NCBI RefSeq assembly: GCF_021655075.1
Contig: NZ_PPXX01000110.1
Location: 1-43,386, forward strand
Reading direction: 5' to 3'
Source of the DNA: Clostridium sp. Cult2
GTDB taxonomy: Bacteria > Bacillota > Clostridia > Tissierellales > Tepidimicrobiaceae
Length of the DNA: 43,386 nucleotides
The first letter of the stretch is position 1; the number at the start of each line of letters is the position of its first letter. The notes below the pieces were generated by a model. It saw nothing but the letters and a program-made list of their open reading frames with translations. It ran no database searches and had not been told where the DNA came from. The translations under genes were made by a program, and so were the position numbers. Shown here in pieces: positions 7,875 through 15,185 of the stretch.

Positions 7875-8369
7875 TTATCTCTCTTGTTGGTGATGTTTTT
7901 CCTTCACCTTATTTTTAACTACCGTATTTTTCACCCTCTCCTTAAATTTATTTAAAACTTCTCTTGTTGAATCTCTCTTGTTTTCCTTCTCTTCATATCT
8001 TTCTATGGCCTTTTTAAAGGCTAGATCCACTGCCTTTGTATCTTTTGCCTGGAAGAATACTGAATATAAGCCTGACTCCTTATTTTTCATTACAGAAAAA
8101 TTTACTCCATATCGGTTAAGTTGGTTTTTAAGTTCCTTGACTTCACCCTTTTGTAAATCAATATTTTCCAGCTGACCTTTCTTTACCATATCCTTAAGTT
8201 TCCTTGAATTAGTTTTTCTTTTCTCACTAAGATAGTCTGCAAGTGGTTGGCTTTTTTCAGCAGCATCTTCTATAATCTTTTTCATAGCTTTTAAAATAGC
8301 CTTTGCTGAATACTGAGCCACTTTTATCTCAATATTTATAGCCTTATTATTAACTTCATCATTCACCAT
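7875..8369 (-). CDS. pcfB: PcfB family (DUF3801) conjugation protein
   Basis: A 164-residue basic protein with the PcfB/DUF3801 pattern: VNNKAINIEIKVAQYSAKA, LKAMKKIIEDA, a basic linker (EKRKTNSRKLKDMVKKGQL), ELKNQLNRYGVNFSVMKNK and YSVFFQAKDTKAVDLAFKKA. PcfB assists the VirD4 coupling protein PcfC in pCF10 and is a standard part of clostridial conjugation modules. It is the first gene of the visible operon, with a strong site (AAAGGAGG) before the ATG and an intrinsic terminator just upstream. The very basic C-terminus is typical of the family. Confidence 0.85.
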   Translation of the reverse strand: MVNDEVNNKAINIEIKVAQYSAKAILKAMKKIIEDAAEKSQPLADYLSEKRKTNSRKLKDMVKKGQLENIDLQKGEVKELKNQLNRYGVNFSVMKNKESGLYSVFFQAKDTKAVDLAFKKAIERYEEKENKRDSTREVLNKFKERVKNTVVKNKVKEKHHQQER

Positions 8370-8395
8370 CTAGGTAACCTCCTTTCCGGGGGAAA

Positions 8396-8461
8396 TAAAA
8401 AAAGCGGCCCAGACTTTTACATCTGAACCGCTATGTGACGTACTTTATAAAGAATGCGTCA
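8396..8461 (-). terminator. terminator and dyad in the leader before pcfB
   Basis: On the minus strand AGCGGTTCAGA (8432-8422) pairs with TCTGGGCCGCT (8413-8403), followed by a T run and then the pcfB ribosome-binding site. Just upstream of it is a second dyad, TGACG (8461-8457) with CGTCA (8441-8437) enclosing CTTTATAAAG. It may end transcription from the right or act as an attenuator for the transfer operon; which of these it does cannot be seen. Confidence 0.65.
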
Positions 8462-8486
8462 TAAGTTTATTAAAGTTATTATCTAT

Positions 8487-8951
8487 TTATAATTTATGAA
8501 ATTTTTTCAATTCGTTAAGCTGCCATCTTCTTTCTTTTGTTACAGCATCAAGATCATTGGGACTAATTAAATTTATTGTTTTTATACCATAATCCGATGC
8601 CACCATTGCATGTTCTCTCATATGTCCACTTCCAACTGCTTGACCAACTACCCTTAATGCTGTTTTTCTAATTTCCGAATCGCTTTCACGAGCAACCTTG
8701 TGAATTTTAAACCCCGCCTGCCTAACATCATGCATTCTTGCTTCACCTATTTGCCATAATTCATTTACTTTAAATCCATTAACTATTTCATCTACAAAAT
8801 TATAATCTATGTCCACAATATCTAAAATGTGTTTTGCCATTATTAATGACCATTTTGCTAAATCTACTTGATCTGTCTTTTCATATAGTTCATCAATTTT
8901 CATTCTTAATTCACTATTATCTTTTATCTTTATTTTTACCTTCGTTGGCAT
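8487..8951 (-). CDS. Imm5-like putative immunity protein
   Basis: A 154-residue helical protein. The segment LWQIGEARMHDVRQAGFKIHKVARE followed by RKTALRVVGQAVGSGHMREHA (read in pieces GEARMHDVRQAGFKIH and VVGQAVGSGHMREHAM) matches the repeated Ala/His pattern of the family annotated as putative immunity protein, Imm-5-like. Such proteins are often solitary and their toxin partner is unknown; none is adjacent here. It has its own leader with a 41-base repeat that also precedes the GNAT gene at 40.7 kb, and a good ribosome-binding site (CAGGAGG). Confidence 0.65.
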   Translation of the reverse strand: MPTKVKIKIKDNSELRMKIDELYEKTDQVDLAKWSLIMAKHILDIVDIDYNFVDEIVNGFKVNELWQIGEARMHDVRQAGFKIHKVARESDSEIRKTALRVVGQAVGSGHMREHAMVASDYGIKTINLISPNDLDAVTKERRWQLNELKKFHKL

Positions 8952-8975
8952 ATAAACCTCCTGAAACCATATCTC

Positions 8976-9016
8976 TTACTTCACATAAATCCACTGATAC
9001 GCAATATATAAATGTT
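8976..9016 (-). repeat. 41-base repeated leader element, copy A
   Basis: This 41-base stretch matches 40730-40770 at 33 of 41 positions without gaps, including the shared block CACTG then CGCAA and ATATAAA. Both copies lie 25-32 bases upstream of the start of a minus-strand cargo gene. It may carry a shared promoter or be a remnant of a common insertion unit. A weaker partial match (TTGCTTCACATAAATCT) lies near 10620. Confidence 0.5.
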
Positions 9017-9075
9017 AAGACATAATTAAATCTTAAATTGTACTCATTATACTTCTATTTGTTATCGACCATTTA

Positions 9076-9882
9076 CTATTCATTTAAAAAACTTAAAACT
9101 TGATGGTTAAAGTCCTTTGCTTCTTCATACGCCATATGTCCAAGTCCTTTAAAAATCACTAGCTTGCTAGTAGGTATTCTTTCAGCAATTTCCTCTGATG
9201 AATTTTTGCCTACTACTTTATCACTGTCACCACCTATTACTAAAGTTTTACACTTGATTTTATCTAATTCACTATAGGCATTATGCTGGATACAAGCATT
9301 TGCTTGATTAATAAATCTACTAAAATCTTTTGGTTTGCCAATTCTGCTAAGAATAGGATATAATAACCTATATTTTTTGATATTTTTATCACTATATGAT
9401 TTTTCAATTGTATCAATAATTATGCCTTTATAGTCATTTGCTTCAGCCATTGCTATCCAACTGCCAATAACACTCTGTATTGTTTCATTTTGCCTAGATA
9501 CTGTCACAGCTAAAACAAGCTTGTCGATTAATTCTGGATAGTCAATAGCAATGTATTGGGCAATCATTCCACCTTGTGAAACTCCCATTATAGAAGCTTT
9601 AGAAATTCCAAGCTTTTTTATCACTTCTACCTGATCTTTAGCCATGTCTTTTGTGGAATACACTTTCTCTAATTGGTTTTTTCTACTGAAGACATACACC
9701 TTATAGTCTTTTGCAAATTCCCTATACATTACAGCAAAGGTAGTTGCTTTACCTTTGACTGTTTTCACTCCATCACCCAAACCAGGAATCATAATTAGAT
9801 TTTTTTGACCGTTTCCAAAAGAGATGTAATCCATATCGGTATCGCCTATTTTAATATTTCCATTTATCGCATTAAACAGCAT
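9076..9882 (-). CDS. alpha/beta hydrolase
   Basis: A 268-residue alpha/beta-hydrolase with the full set of landmarks: an oxyanion-type loop IMIPGLGDG near residue 32, the nucleophile elbow GVSQGG at about residue 100, the acid in LVIGGDSDKVVG at about residue 218 and the catalytic His in FKGLGHMAYEEA at about residue 247. The substrate is unknown; it could be an esterase, lipase or hydrolase acting on small molecules. The start ATG has AAAGGGGA upstream. It is a stand-alone cargo gene with long flanks and no evident operon partner. Confidence 0.88.
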   Translation of the reverse strand: MLFNAINGNIKIGDTDMDYISFGNGQKNLIMIPGLGDGVKTVKGKATTFAVMYREFAKDYKVYVFSRKNQLEKVYSTKDMAKDQVEVIKKLGISKASIMGVSQGGMIAQYIAIDYPELIDKLVLAVTVSRQNETIQSVIGSWIAMAEANDYKGIIIDTIEKSYSDKNIKKYRLLYPILSRIGKPKDFSRFINQANACIQHNAYSELDKIKCKTLVIGGDSDKVVGKNSSEEIAERIPTSKLVIFKGLGHMAYEEAKDFNHQVLSFLNE

Positions 9883-10058
9883 ACAAATATCCCCTTTTTC
9901 TATTCTTAGTTTTTACACAATATTATATAAATAATATTTCTATCAAGTTTCTGTTTATATGATCTTCCTTAAATAATGTATACGTCACATAAATATACCA
10001 CTACGACATGAGATGCTGAATTATGTGCATTAGACATAGAGTTAAATATTTAAATTTA

Positions 10059-10589
10059 TTACTCGGTATCAACACTTAATACAAGTGTTCCAAATGCAAA
10101 AGAAGACTTATCTATTTTACTCCTGATTAATAAGCAATGTATAAATTTTCCTTCAACCCGATAGTCATTATATATTTCTAGATCCTCATTTTTTTCAAAC
10201 ACAACTTCTGCATTTCCATTATCAACTAAAGTTATCGCAAAAGGTTCTACACTATAATCTGAAACAATATTTCCTCTTTCATCTACTATGTAATCATAAA
10301 CTTCAAACTCAGTAGTTTCAAAATTCAGGGCTTCAATTTCAATTTTATTTCCAAAATCAATCATTGGCAAATCAATAAATCTTTTACCAACCATAACATC
10401 TTTTATCCCCTCTTCAATATCTTCTTTCTCTTTATTATTTCTATCCAAATAATGAATCACCTTTAATTCATTAGAATTATATGAAACTTTGATTACTGGC
10501 TCTTGAATCATCTTATTTTGGCAAGATGCTAAAACTAATAATATTAACAATAAACTAATCATAATAAATATAATCTTAAACTTTTTCAC
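10059..10589 (-). CDS. lipoprotein of unknown function
   Basis: A 176-residue protein with a typical lipoprotein signal: MKKFKIIFIM, a hydrophobic stretch of Leu/Ile and the lipobox LASC at about residues 20-23, after which the mature protein is acidic and beta-rich (VEGKFIHCLLIRSKIDKSSFAFG near the end, in part). The start is a GTG with GAGGAG upstream. It should be anchored to the outer face of the membrane. I do not recognise the family, and no transporter genes adjoin that would suggest a solute-binding role. Confidence 0.8.
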   Translation of the reverse strand: MKKFKIIFIMISLLLILLVLASCQNKMIQEPVIKVSYNSNELKVIHYLDRNNKEKEDIEEGIKDVMVGKRFIDLPMIDFGNKIEIEALNFETTEFEVYDYIVDERGNIVSDYSVEPFAITLVDNGNAEVVFEKNEDLEIYNDYRVEGKFIHCLLIRSKIDKSSFAFGTLVLSVDTE

Positions 10590-10656
10590 TGTGTTTCATC
10601 TCCTCAAATATAAATTCTCTTTGCTTCACATAAATCTAATATGAGGCATCCATAAT

Positions 10657-10833
10657 CTACTTTTTATTAGAATCCAGTATTACACCTAGAATAAGTCCTA
10701 AACTTGGTCCAATAGTTATTCCAAAAAGTAATTTATCAAATATCATTCCTAGTATTATCCCAAATGCTGTACCAAATACTAGTCCCAGACCTATGGCATT
10801 TCCCTTATCTTCATTGTTATCATTGTTGGACAT
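10657..10833 (-). CDS. small glycine-rich membrane protein
   Basis: A 58-residue frame with a strong site (GGGGAGG) before its ATG at 10831-10833. After a polar Asn/Asp start (MSNNDNNEDKGN) it has two hydrophobic helices with Gly zippers (GLGLVFGTAFGIILGMIF and GITIGPSLGLILGVIL) and ends DSNKK. Such short proteins are usually membrane peptides of unknown role. It lies just upstream of the lipoprotein gene on the same strand and could be transcribed with it. Confidence 0.7.
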   Translation of the reverse strand: MSNNDNNEDKGNAIGLGLVFGTAFGIILGMIFDKLLFGITIGPSLGLILGVILDSNKK

Positions 10834-10980
10834 ACAGACTGCCTCCCCTTAAACTTAATTACTATAACCAGAATTTATATACCGCTGAACTTAAATTTAC
10901 AAATTCGTAACTAGCAATGATTTTAATATAAGTATACTAAATAATAATTAACTATTAAAGAACAAAATCTTTACTTCTCA

Positions 10981-11025
10981 TGCACTGCTTACAACAATTA
11001 AATCCTAATTATTCTAAGCAATGCA
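10981..11025. repeat. long imperfect inverted repeat near the recombinase
   Basis: Two 20-base arms (10981-11000 and 11006-11025) separated by AATCC are complementary at 17 of 20 positions. No T run follows on either strand, so it is not an ordinary terminator. It overlaps the end of a truncated helicase frame and lies about 480 bases before the tyrosine recombinase gene. It could be a recombination or attachment site, or a remnant of a mobile-element end; neither is shown. Confidence 0.5.
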
Positions 11026-11259
11026 CGAAATATATTTAGTTAAAGTTCCTGAAACCCTTGATTTTATCATAAAAACTGCACCCATCACTATTATGACACG
11101 TTCCCCTGTGGGCATAGTAATAATTGCAGGATAATTGCTATTAGTAAAGTGCGATGCTATAGCATGTATTGCCCCGAGTTGAGATTCTCTTAAGCCTTTC
11201 TTCTCATCAGTTTCGTAAGGATATCGAACTGCATCGTAGTAATTTAAAAAATAACTCAC
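11014..11259 (-). pseudogene. truncated DEAD/DEAH-type helicase N-terminus
   Basis: The 81-residue frame starts with a convincing helicase N-terminus (SYFLNYYDAVRYPYETDE, GLRESQLGAIHAIASHF and NYPAIITMPTG), the usual lead-in to a Walker A motif. The expected SGKT is missing: MPTG is followed by ERVIIVMGAVFMIKSR, so the motif has been damaged by a small change, and the frame ends 25 residues later. The rest of the gene is absent. It is probably a decayed restriction- or repair-type superfamily 2 helicase. The breakpoint lies next to the inverted repeat at 10981-11025. Confidence 0.7.
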
Positions 11260-11499
11260 CGTATCACCACCATTTTTTTGTTTATTTCACTTATATAAAT
11301 TATAGGACAATTTTCATAATTTTTCCACAAAACTTGTCAACAAAATATAAGTTCTTTTTCCAGTTCCCTTTAAATCTAAATAAAAATTCCCATATAATCG
11401 TCCATTATCCCATAAAAAATTGTAAACAAAACTTTTACACTCTCTTGAAACCCTTATCCAATATATTTTATAGTATTAAAAACTATAGGAAGGATGTTG

Positions 11500-12408
11500 A
11501 TGATGGAATATAATAAGGGATTAACTGAAAGCAATTTTTATCTTGATGAATTTGCTACTTATTTGATGAGCATAGACAAGTCTGATTCCACAATAAAAAC
11601 TTATATCGAGCATGTGCAGGCATTTGCGAAATGGTTTGAAGAAACCAATGGCATAAATTTTGACCCTATTGTAGTAACTGAAATTGATATTAGAGATATG
11701 CGTTCATATCTACAGGGAACAAGGCATTTGAAAGAAACAACTATTAATTTAAGATTGGCCAGTCTGAAGAGTTACTTTGAATTTCTTGAAGGAGAAAAAT
11801 ATATAAAAAATAATCCTGCCAAAGCAATTAAAAAAATAAAGATTCAATCACCTGCTACACCCAAGTCTTTGGATGAACAGACCTACCGTGCCTTACGCCG
11901 TCATATATACCGTGGGGGTAACAAGGCTCATATTGCCATGTTTGAGATTTTTACAAGATGCGGGGTTAGAAATTTTGAACTCATAAATATCCGTATTACT
12001 GACATTGATATAACTGAACGAAAAGGAAACTTAAAAGTAATAGGAAAGCAAAATAAAGTGCGTCATATCCCCTTGCATAGGGATGTTCGGGATGCAATTA
12101 ACAACTGGATGGAAATAAGAAAAAACGTTAAAACAGAATGTGATAATCTGTTCATATCCGAACGCAAGACCCCTTACACCAGGTCAGGAATTTGGAAGAT
12201 TTTCAAAAAATACTGTGCACAAATAGGGATTACGGATGTAACTATTCATTCTTTTAGGCACTATTTTTGCAGAACACTTCTCAAAAATGGGGTTGATATT
12301 TCTATAGTTGCTCAACTTGCAGGTCATGCTTCTGGTTATGTTACGGCACAAGTATATACTATTCCAAGGCAAGAAGAATTGGAGGCAGCAATAGAAACAT
12401 TAATTTAG
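11500..12408 (+). CDS. tyrosine recombinase/integrase
   Basis: A 302-residue XerC/D-like recombinase. An N-terminal SAM-like core-binding domain (about residues 15-95: YLMSIDKSDSTIKTYIEHV) is followed by a catalytic domain containing Arg in FTRCGVRNFELINIR, Lys in VIGKQNKVRHIPLH, the H-x-x-R box HSFRHYFCRTLL, the second His in AQLAGHASGYV and the nucleophile Tyr in QVYTIPR. All catalytic residues are present, so it should be active in integration, excision or dimer resolution. The ATG at 11500 is preferred because GGAAGG is six bases upstream; an earlier ATG touches that site. An intrinsic terminator follows the gene. Confidence 0.92.
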   Translation: MMEYNKGLTESNFYLDEFATYLMSIDKSDSTIKTYIEHVQAFAKWFEETNGINFDPIVVTEIDIRDMRSYLQGTRHLKETTINLRLASLKSYFEFLEGEKYIKNNPAKAIKKIKIQSPATPKSLDEQTYRALRRHIYRGGNKAHIAMFEIFTRCGVRNFELINIRITDIDITERKGNLKVIGKQNKVRHIPLHRDVRDAINNWMEIRKNVKTECDNLFISERKTPYTRSGIWKIFKKYCAQIGITDVTIHSFRHYFCRTLLKNGVDISIVAQLAGHASGYVTAQVYTIPRQEELEAAIETLI

Positions 12409-12413
12409 GATTT

Positions 12414-12442
12414 AAAAAGCAGGCATCATTTGCCTGTTTTTT
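12414..12442 (+). terminator. terminator of the recombinase gene
   Basis: CAGGCA (12420-12425) pairs with TGCCTG (12431-12436), extended by A-T pairs, and is followed by TTTTTT. It ends the recombinase transcript right after its stop. Confidence 0.75.
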
Positions 12443-12446
12443 AAAT

Positions 12447-12535
12447 CTATAATACTTCCTTCCTATTTTCTATTATCATATAGACTATTACTATTGCAAG
12501 AGGTATTACTGCTAGCCATCTATACCTGCTATTAA
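12447..12535 (-). pseudogene. 3' fragment of the small membrane protein gene at 15186-15389
   Basis: Read on the minus strand, this stretch encodes RYRWLAVIPLAIV and YMIIENRKE before a stop, closely matching the C-terminal half of the protein at 15186-15389 (EYRWLAVIPFAIVTGYMIVENRRE). The nucleotide match covers about 65 bases, most of them identical. No start or membrane N-terminus is present, so this is a broken duplicate lying between the recombinase and primase genes. Confidence 0.65.
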
Positions 12536-12566
12536 GCAGTCCTTTTCTACTTGCTTCATAATTTCT

Positions 12567-12624
12567 AAAAGGAGAAACAATAAGAACCTACACGCATAGT
12601 TAGGTTCTTATTGTTTCTCTTTTT
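12567..12624. terminator. long hairpin before the primase unit (bidirectional terminator type)
   Basis: Perfect 19-base arms (12572-12590 and 12601-12619) are flanked by A and T runs. The first 17 bases of the arm, GAGAAACAATAAGAACC, recur in the hairpin after the primase gene (14806-14852). It insulates the primase promoter from the recombinase gene. Confidence 0.75.
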
Positions 12625-12647
12625 TATAAAAAAGTCTATGTAAAAAT

Positions 12648-12675
12648 TTGATTTCAATAGCACAACAAATATAAT
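12648..12675 (+). promoter_or_regulatory. sigma-A type promoter of the primase leader
   Basis: TTGATT (12648-12653) and TATAAT (12670-12675) are separated by 16 bases. Transcription would start near 12682, about ten bases before the first pairing arm of the leader RNA. Confidence 0.65.
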
Positions 12676-12682
12676 GCTAAAA

Positions 12683-12818
12683 AATAAACAATGGAGTCGC
12701 TAATCAAGACGGGAAACACCTTATTAAAAACGGAGAGTTATAAAAATACTACGGAAAATGCCTCAATGTAAACGGAAAACATAATATCTAGTGACTCCTC
12801 TGAAACGGAGGAGTTTTG
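12683..12818 (+). ncRNA. structured 5' leader of the primase gene with a hidden Shine-Dalgarno
   Basis: GGAGTCGCTA (12693-12702) can pair with TAGTGACTCC (12789-12798), one G-U, closing a domain of about 85 bases. The 3' arm of that stem (ACTCC, 12794-12798) is also part of ACTCCTC (12794-12800), which pairs perfectly with GAGGAGT (12808-12814) over a seven-base loop and hides the Shine-Dalgarno. The two stems exclude each other, which is the layout of a translational riboswitch or protein-controlled switch. Inside the domain an ACGG(A/G) motif recurs exactly every 21 bases. I do not recognise a known riboswitch class. Confidence 0.55.
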
Positions 12819-14795
12819 ATGAATTCAAGAATTAACTATGAAAATCGTAAAGCATTAGGCATAACAGATTTTGAATTTTTATCCCTATTTAAAAAGGAGA
12901 ATGAAAAAATATACTTTAGGCTCATTCAGGAGGAAAAGCATATAGCAAAGAACTTTGACTGTCTTCTTACTTTAGATGAGGAGTTAGAATACCCTCTTAT
13001 GCAAAAAATAATTCAAAAATATCAGAGACAAGGCTATGGAGTCTATTTTGTAGTAAACAGTGGTGGACAAAAAATAGATTCTATTAAAATAGTGAATGCA
13101 CACTTTATTGATATGGATTTTGGAAAGGTTCCAAAAATTATTAACGGAGAACTCTTTAAAGATTCTGAAGGAAAGACTGTATATGAATATAGGAACAAAG
13201 AAGAAATAGAGAAATATAAAATTGCTTTTCTGAAGAAATTAGAAAATTTAAAACTAATTCCAAATGCCATTGTAGAAACTAAAAACGGCTTTCATGTGTA
13301 TTGGCTGCTTGCCCCTGATAAGCCACAAAGTTTAGGCTCTTTTACCCCACTCCAAGAAAAACTTATTGATTATTTCGCTGCCTTTGAAGAAAGAAAAGAG
13401 CATGCTGATAGCAGTGTAAAGGATATAAACAGAGTTTTAAGACTAATAAATTATAAGCATTTAAAGAATCCCAAAGAACCATTTACTATAAAATGTATAT
13501 ACCTAAATACAGCAATAAAATATACTCAACACGATATTGCAAGTGCCATAGGTTGTAATATCATTGAGTTGATTAATAATACTAAAAGTCTTGAACTAAG
13601 ACCCGCTGCTACGAGGGCTAAGACCAGCAACTTGCAAAAAGGAAACCACAAAGTTCATTCTACTCCAGTCTTACAGTATGAGGACTTGATTCCATTTTTA
13701 AAACAGCAGGATTTAATAAGTTATCTAGGTATTGATGCAAAGCCTAATGTAAACTTTAAATGCATATTCCATAACGACAACAACCCCAGTGCTTTCATAA
13801 AAAATGGCGGTGGATATTACAAGTATTTTTGTAATTCTCCTACTTGTATTTGCCATAATGCTAGGAAAGGCATGGATATTATTGATATAGTTAAAATTAG
13901 AGAAAACTGCGACACTTCAACTGCTATAAGAGAGTTAATTGAATATTTTCATATTAAATTAGAAGATTCAACTTGGATAAGCGAACAAAATAAAAAATTT
14001 GAAAATAACATTATGCTTTTAAGCCAACTTGATAAAAGGAAAGATGAATTTCCAAGCCTAAACCGTATCATTAGGTTTGGTTACCCTCTACTATTAGATA
14101 TTCTTGAAATTGGTAAAGAAAATATTGTTAACCGTTTCTTTAATACAAATGGAGAAAGCATATTTTTCTTTTCTAATCGATATCTTGCAGGGAAAAGGAA
14201 TAAAAGCGTCGTGAATACAAATAAATACATTAACTTATTTTGCACCTTAGGATTACTCAACAAAATCCCATATAGCCATGTAAATAAAAATTTAAGGGCA
14301 ACTGCTATTCAAATTTCCAAAGATAATAGTCAAAACGGAATTTCTTTCTATACCATTCCTGATTATAATAAGGCTTTTAAAACAGCAGATGAAAGGGCAT
14401 CCATCATGCTTCAATATAAATTTAGCATCATGGGTATGAGCAAAAAATATTTGGAAAACTGTTTTGGAGAAGAGTTTGCAAATAAAATCTATCATGTAAA
14501 TGTGAAAGATACCGAGAAAAGCAAAAGCATAAGAGATGCCATAGAAGTATTCATACTGCAACAAATCAAAACCTATGGTTACTTCACCAAAGATATGGTT
14601 ATGGATTATAAATTAAAAGTGGACAACCATTATATAAGGCGTGGAGCAAAAGAATATGAATTTAGGAAGGTTTTACCTGATGTCATTCAAAAATACGACC
14701 TGATATATGTGAAGACTAATAAAAACATTAATCAAAAACTAGGTATAGACACTAAGAAATATCTACTCATTCAAAATAGCCTATTAGACGAATAA
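12819..14795 (+). CDS. RepB-like (archaeo-eukaryotic type) primase with CHC2 zinc finger
   Basis: A 658-residue protein. The N-terminal half (about residues 70-230) has primase-polymerase signs: the metal-binding Asp pair in AHFIDMDFGK, the VETKNGFHVYWLL motif with its conserved His, and DINRVLRLINYKHLK as third motif. At about residues 300-370 a CHC2-type zinc finger follows (KCIFHNDNNPSAF then FCNSPTCICHNARKGMDIID), with the family tail IVKIRENCDTSTAIRELI. The C-terminal 280 residues are helical and unrecognised. It probably primes replication of the element after or during transfer. The ATG at 12819 lies five bases after GGAGGAG, which is itself sequestered in a leader hairpin. Confidence 0.82.
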   Translation: MNSRINYENRKALGITDFEFLSLFKKENEKIYFRLIQEEKHIAKNFDCLLTLDEELEYPLMQKIIQKYQRQGYGVYFVVNSGGQKIDSIKIVNAHFIDMDFGKVPKIINGELFKDSEGKTVYEYRNKEEIEKYKIAFLKKLENLKLIPNAIVETKNGFHVYWLLAPDKPQSLGSFTPLQEKLIDYFAAFEERKEHADSSVKDINRVLRLINYKHLKNPKEPFTIKCIYLNTAIKYTQHDIASAIGCNIIELINNTKSLELRPAATRAKTSNLQKGNHKVHSTPVLQYEDLIPFLKQQDLISYLGIDAKPNVNFKCIFHNDNNPSAFIKNGGGYYKYFCNSPTCICHNARKGMDIIDIVKIRENCDTSTAIRELIEYFHIKLEDSTWISEQNKKFENNIMLLSQLDKRKDEFPSLNRIIRFGYPLLLDILEIGKENIVNRFFNTNGESIFFFSNRYLAGKRNKSVVNTNKYINLFCTLGLLNKIPYSHVNKNLRATAIQISKDNSQNGISFYTIPDYNKAFKTADERASIMLQYKFSIMGMSKKYLENCFGEEFANKIYHVNVKDTEKSKSIRDAIEVFILQQIKTYGYFTKDMVMDYKLKVDNHYIRRGAKEYEFRKVLPDVIQKYDLIYVKTNKNINQKLGIDTKKYLLIQNSLLDE

Positions 14796-14805
14796 TTGCT
14801 AAGAA

Positions 14806-14857
14806 GAGAAACAATAAGAACCTAACTATGGGGTTGGTTCTTATTGTTTCTCTTTTT
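14806..14857 (+). terminator. terminator of the primase gene
   Basis: Seventeen perfectly paired bases (14806-14822 with 14836-14852) are followed by TTTTT. The arm sequence repeats that of the hairpin at 12572-12619, so the primase unit is bracketed by two copies. Confidence 0.8.
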
Positions 14858-14949
14858 GATAAATTCATCGTACATGATTCCATAGCCTTAACGGAAGTTA
14901 TTTCACCCGATTCCCATCGCTTATATGTTTTTTCAAAATTATCATCCAT
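14839..14949 (-). pseudogene. possible remnant of a serine recombinase C-terminus
   Basis: The minus strand reads DDNFEKTYKRWESGEITSVKAM (here in two parts, FEKTYKRWESGEI and TSVKAMES), which resembles the conserved C-terminal WKxGEITAVEAM helix of small serine resolvases. The frame then runs into the primase terminator hairpin and loses the pattern, and nothing resolvase-like precedes it. It may be the scar of a lost resolvase gene. The match is short, so chance is possible. Confidence 0.4.
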
Positions 14950-15185
14950 CTGTACACTATTAAAATATATTGCAAAATATAAATTCAACCTTTTGAAATG
15001 CTATTTAAATACCTTATTACGCAGTTTCAAAAAGTACACTTTTTGAAACTATGAAAAATATGCTATTTCCTTCTACACATGAACCAAATACAGGCAATGC
15101 CAGCAACGGTAACACAAAAAATCATGGCAAGCACCAAGTACATCACATTAATCTTCCCCCTAATAAAACAGAGATAAGGTTTCCC

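Noticed and set aside
11169-11513. Plus-strand frame of 114 codons before the recombinase
   Set aside because: Phe/Tyr/Asn-rich product without a ribosome-binding site, overlapping the helicase remnant and the recombinase start.
12683-12818. c-di-GMP (GEMM), fluoride, THF, guanidine or cobalamin riboswitch in the primase leader
   Set aside because: I compared the core motifs I remember for these classes and none is present, so the leader is reported only as an unassigned candidate.
14767-14988. 73-codon minus-strand frame as an intact gene
   Set aside because: It runs through the primase terminator hairpin and only its middle resembles a resolvase tail, so it is kept only as a possible remnant.
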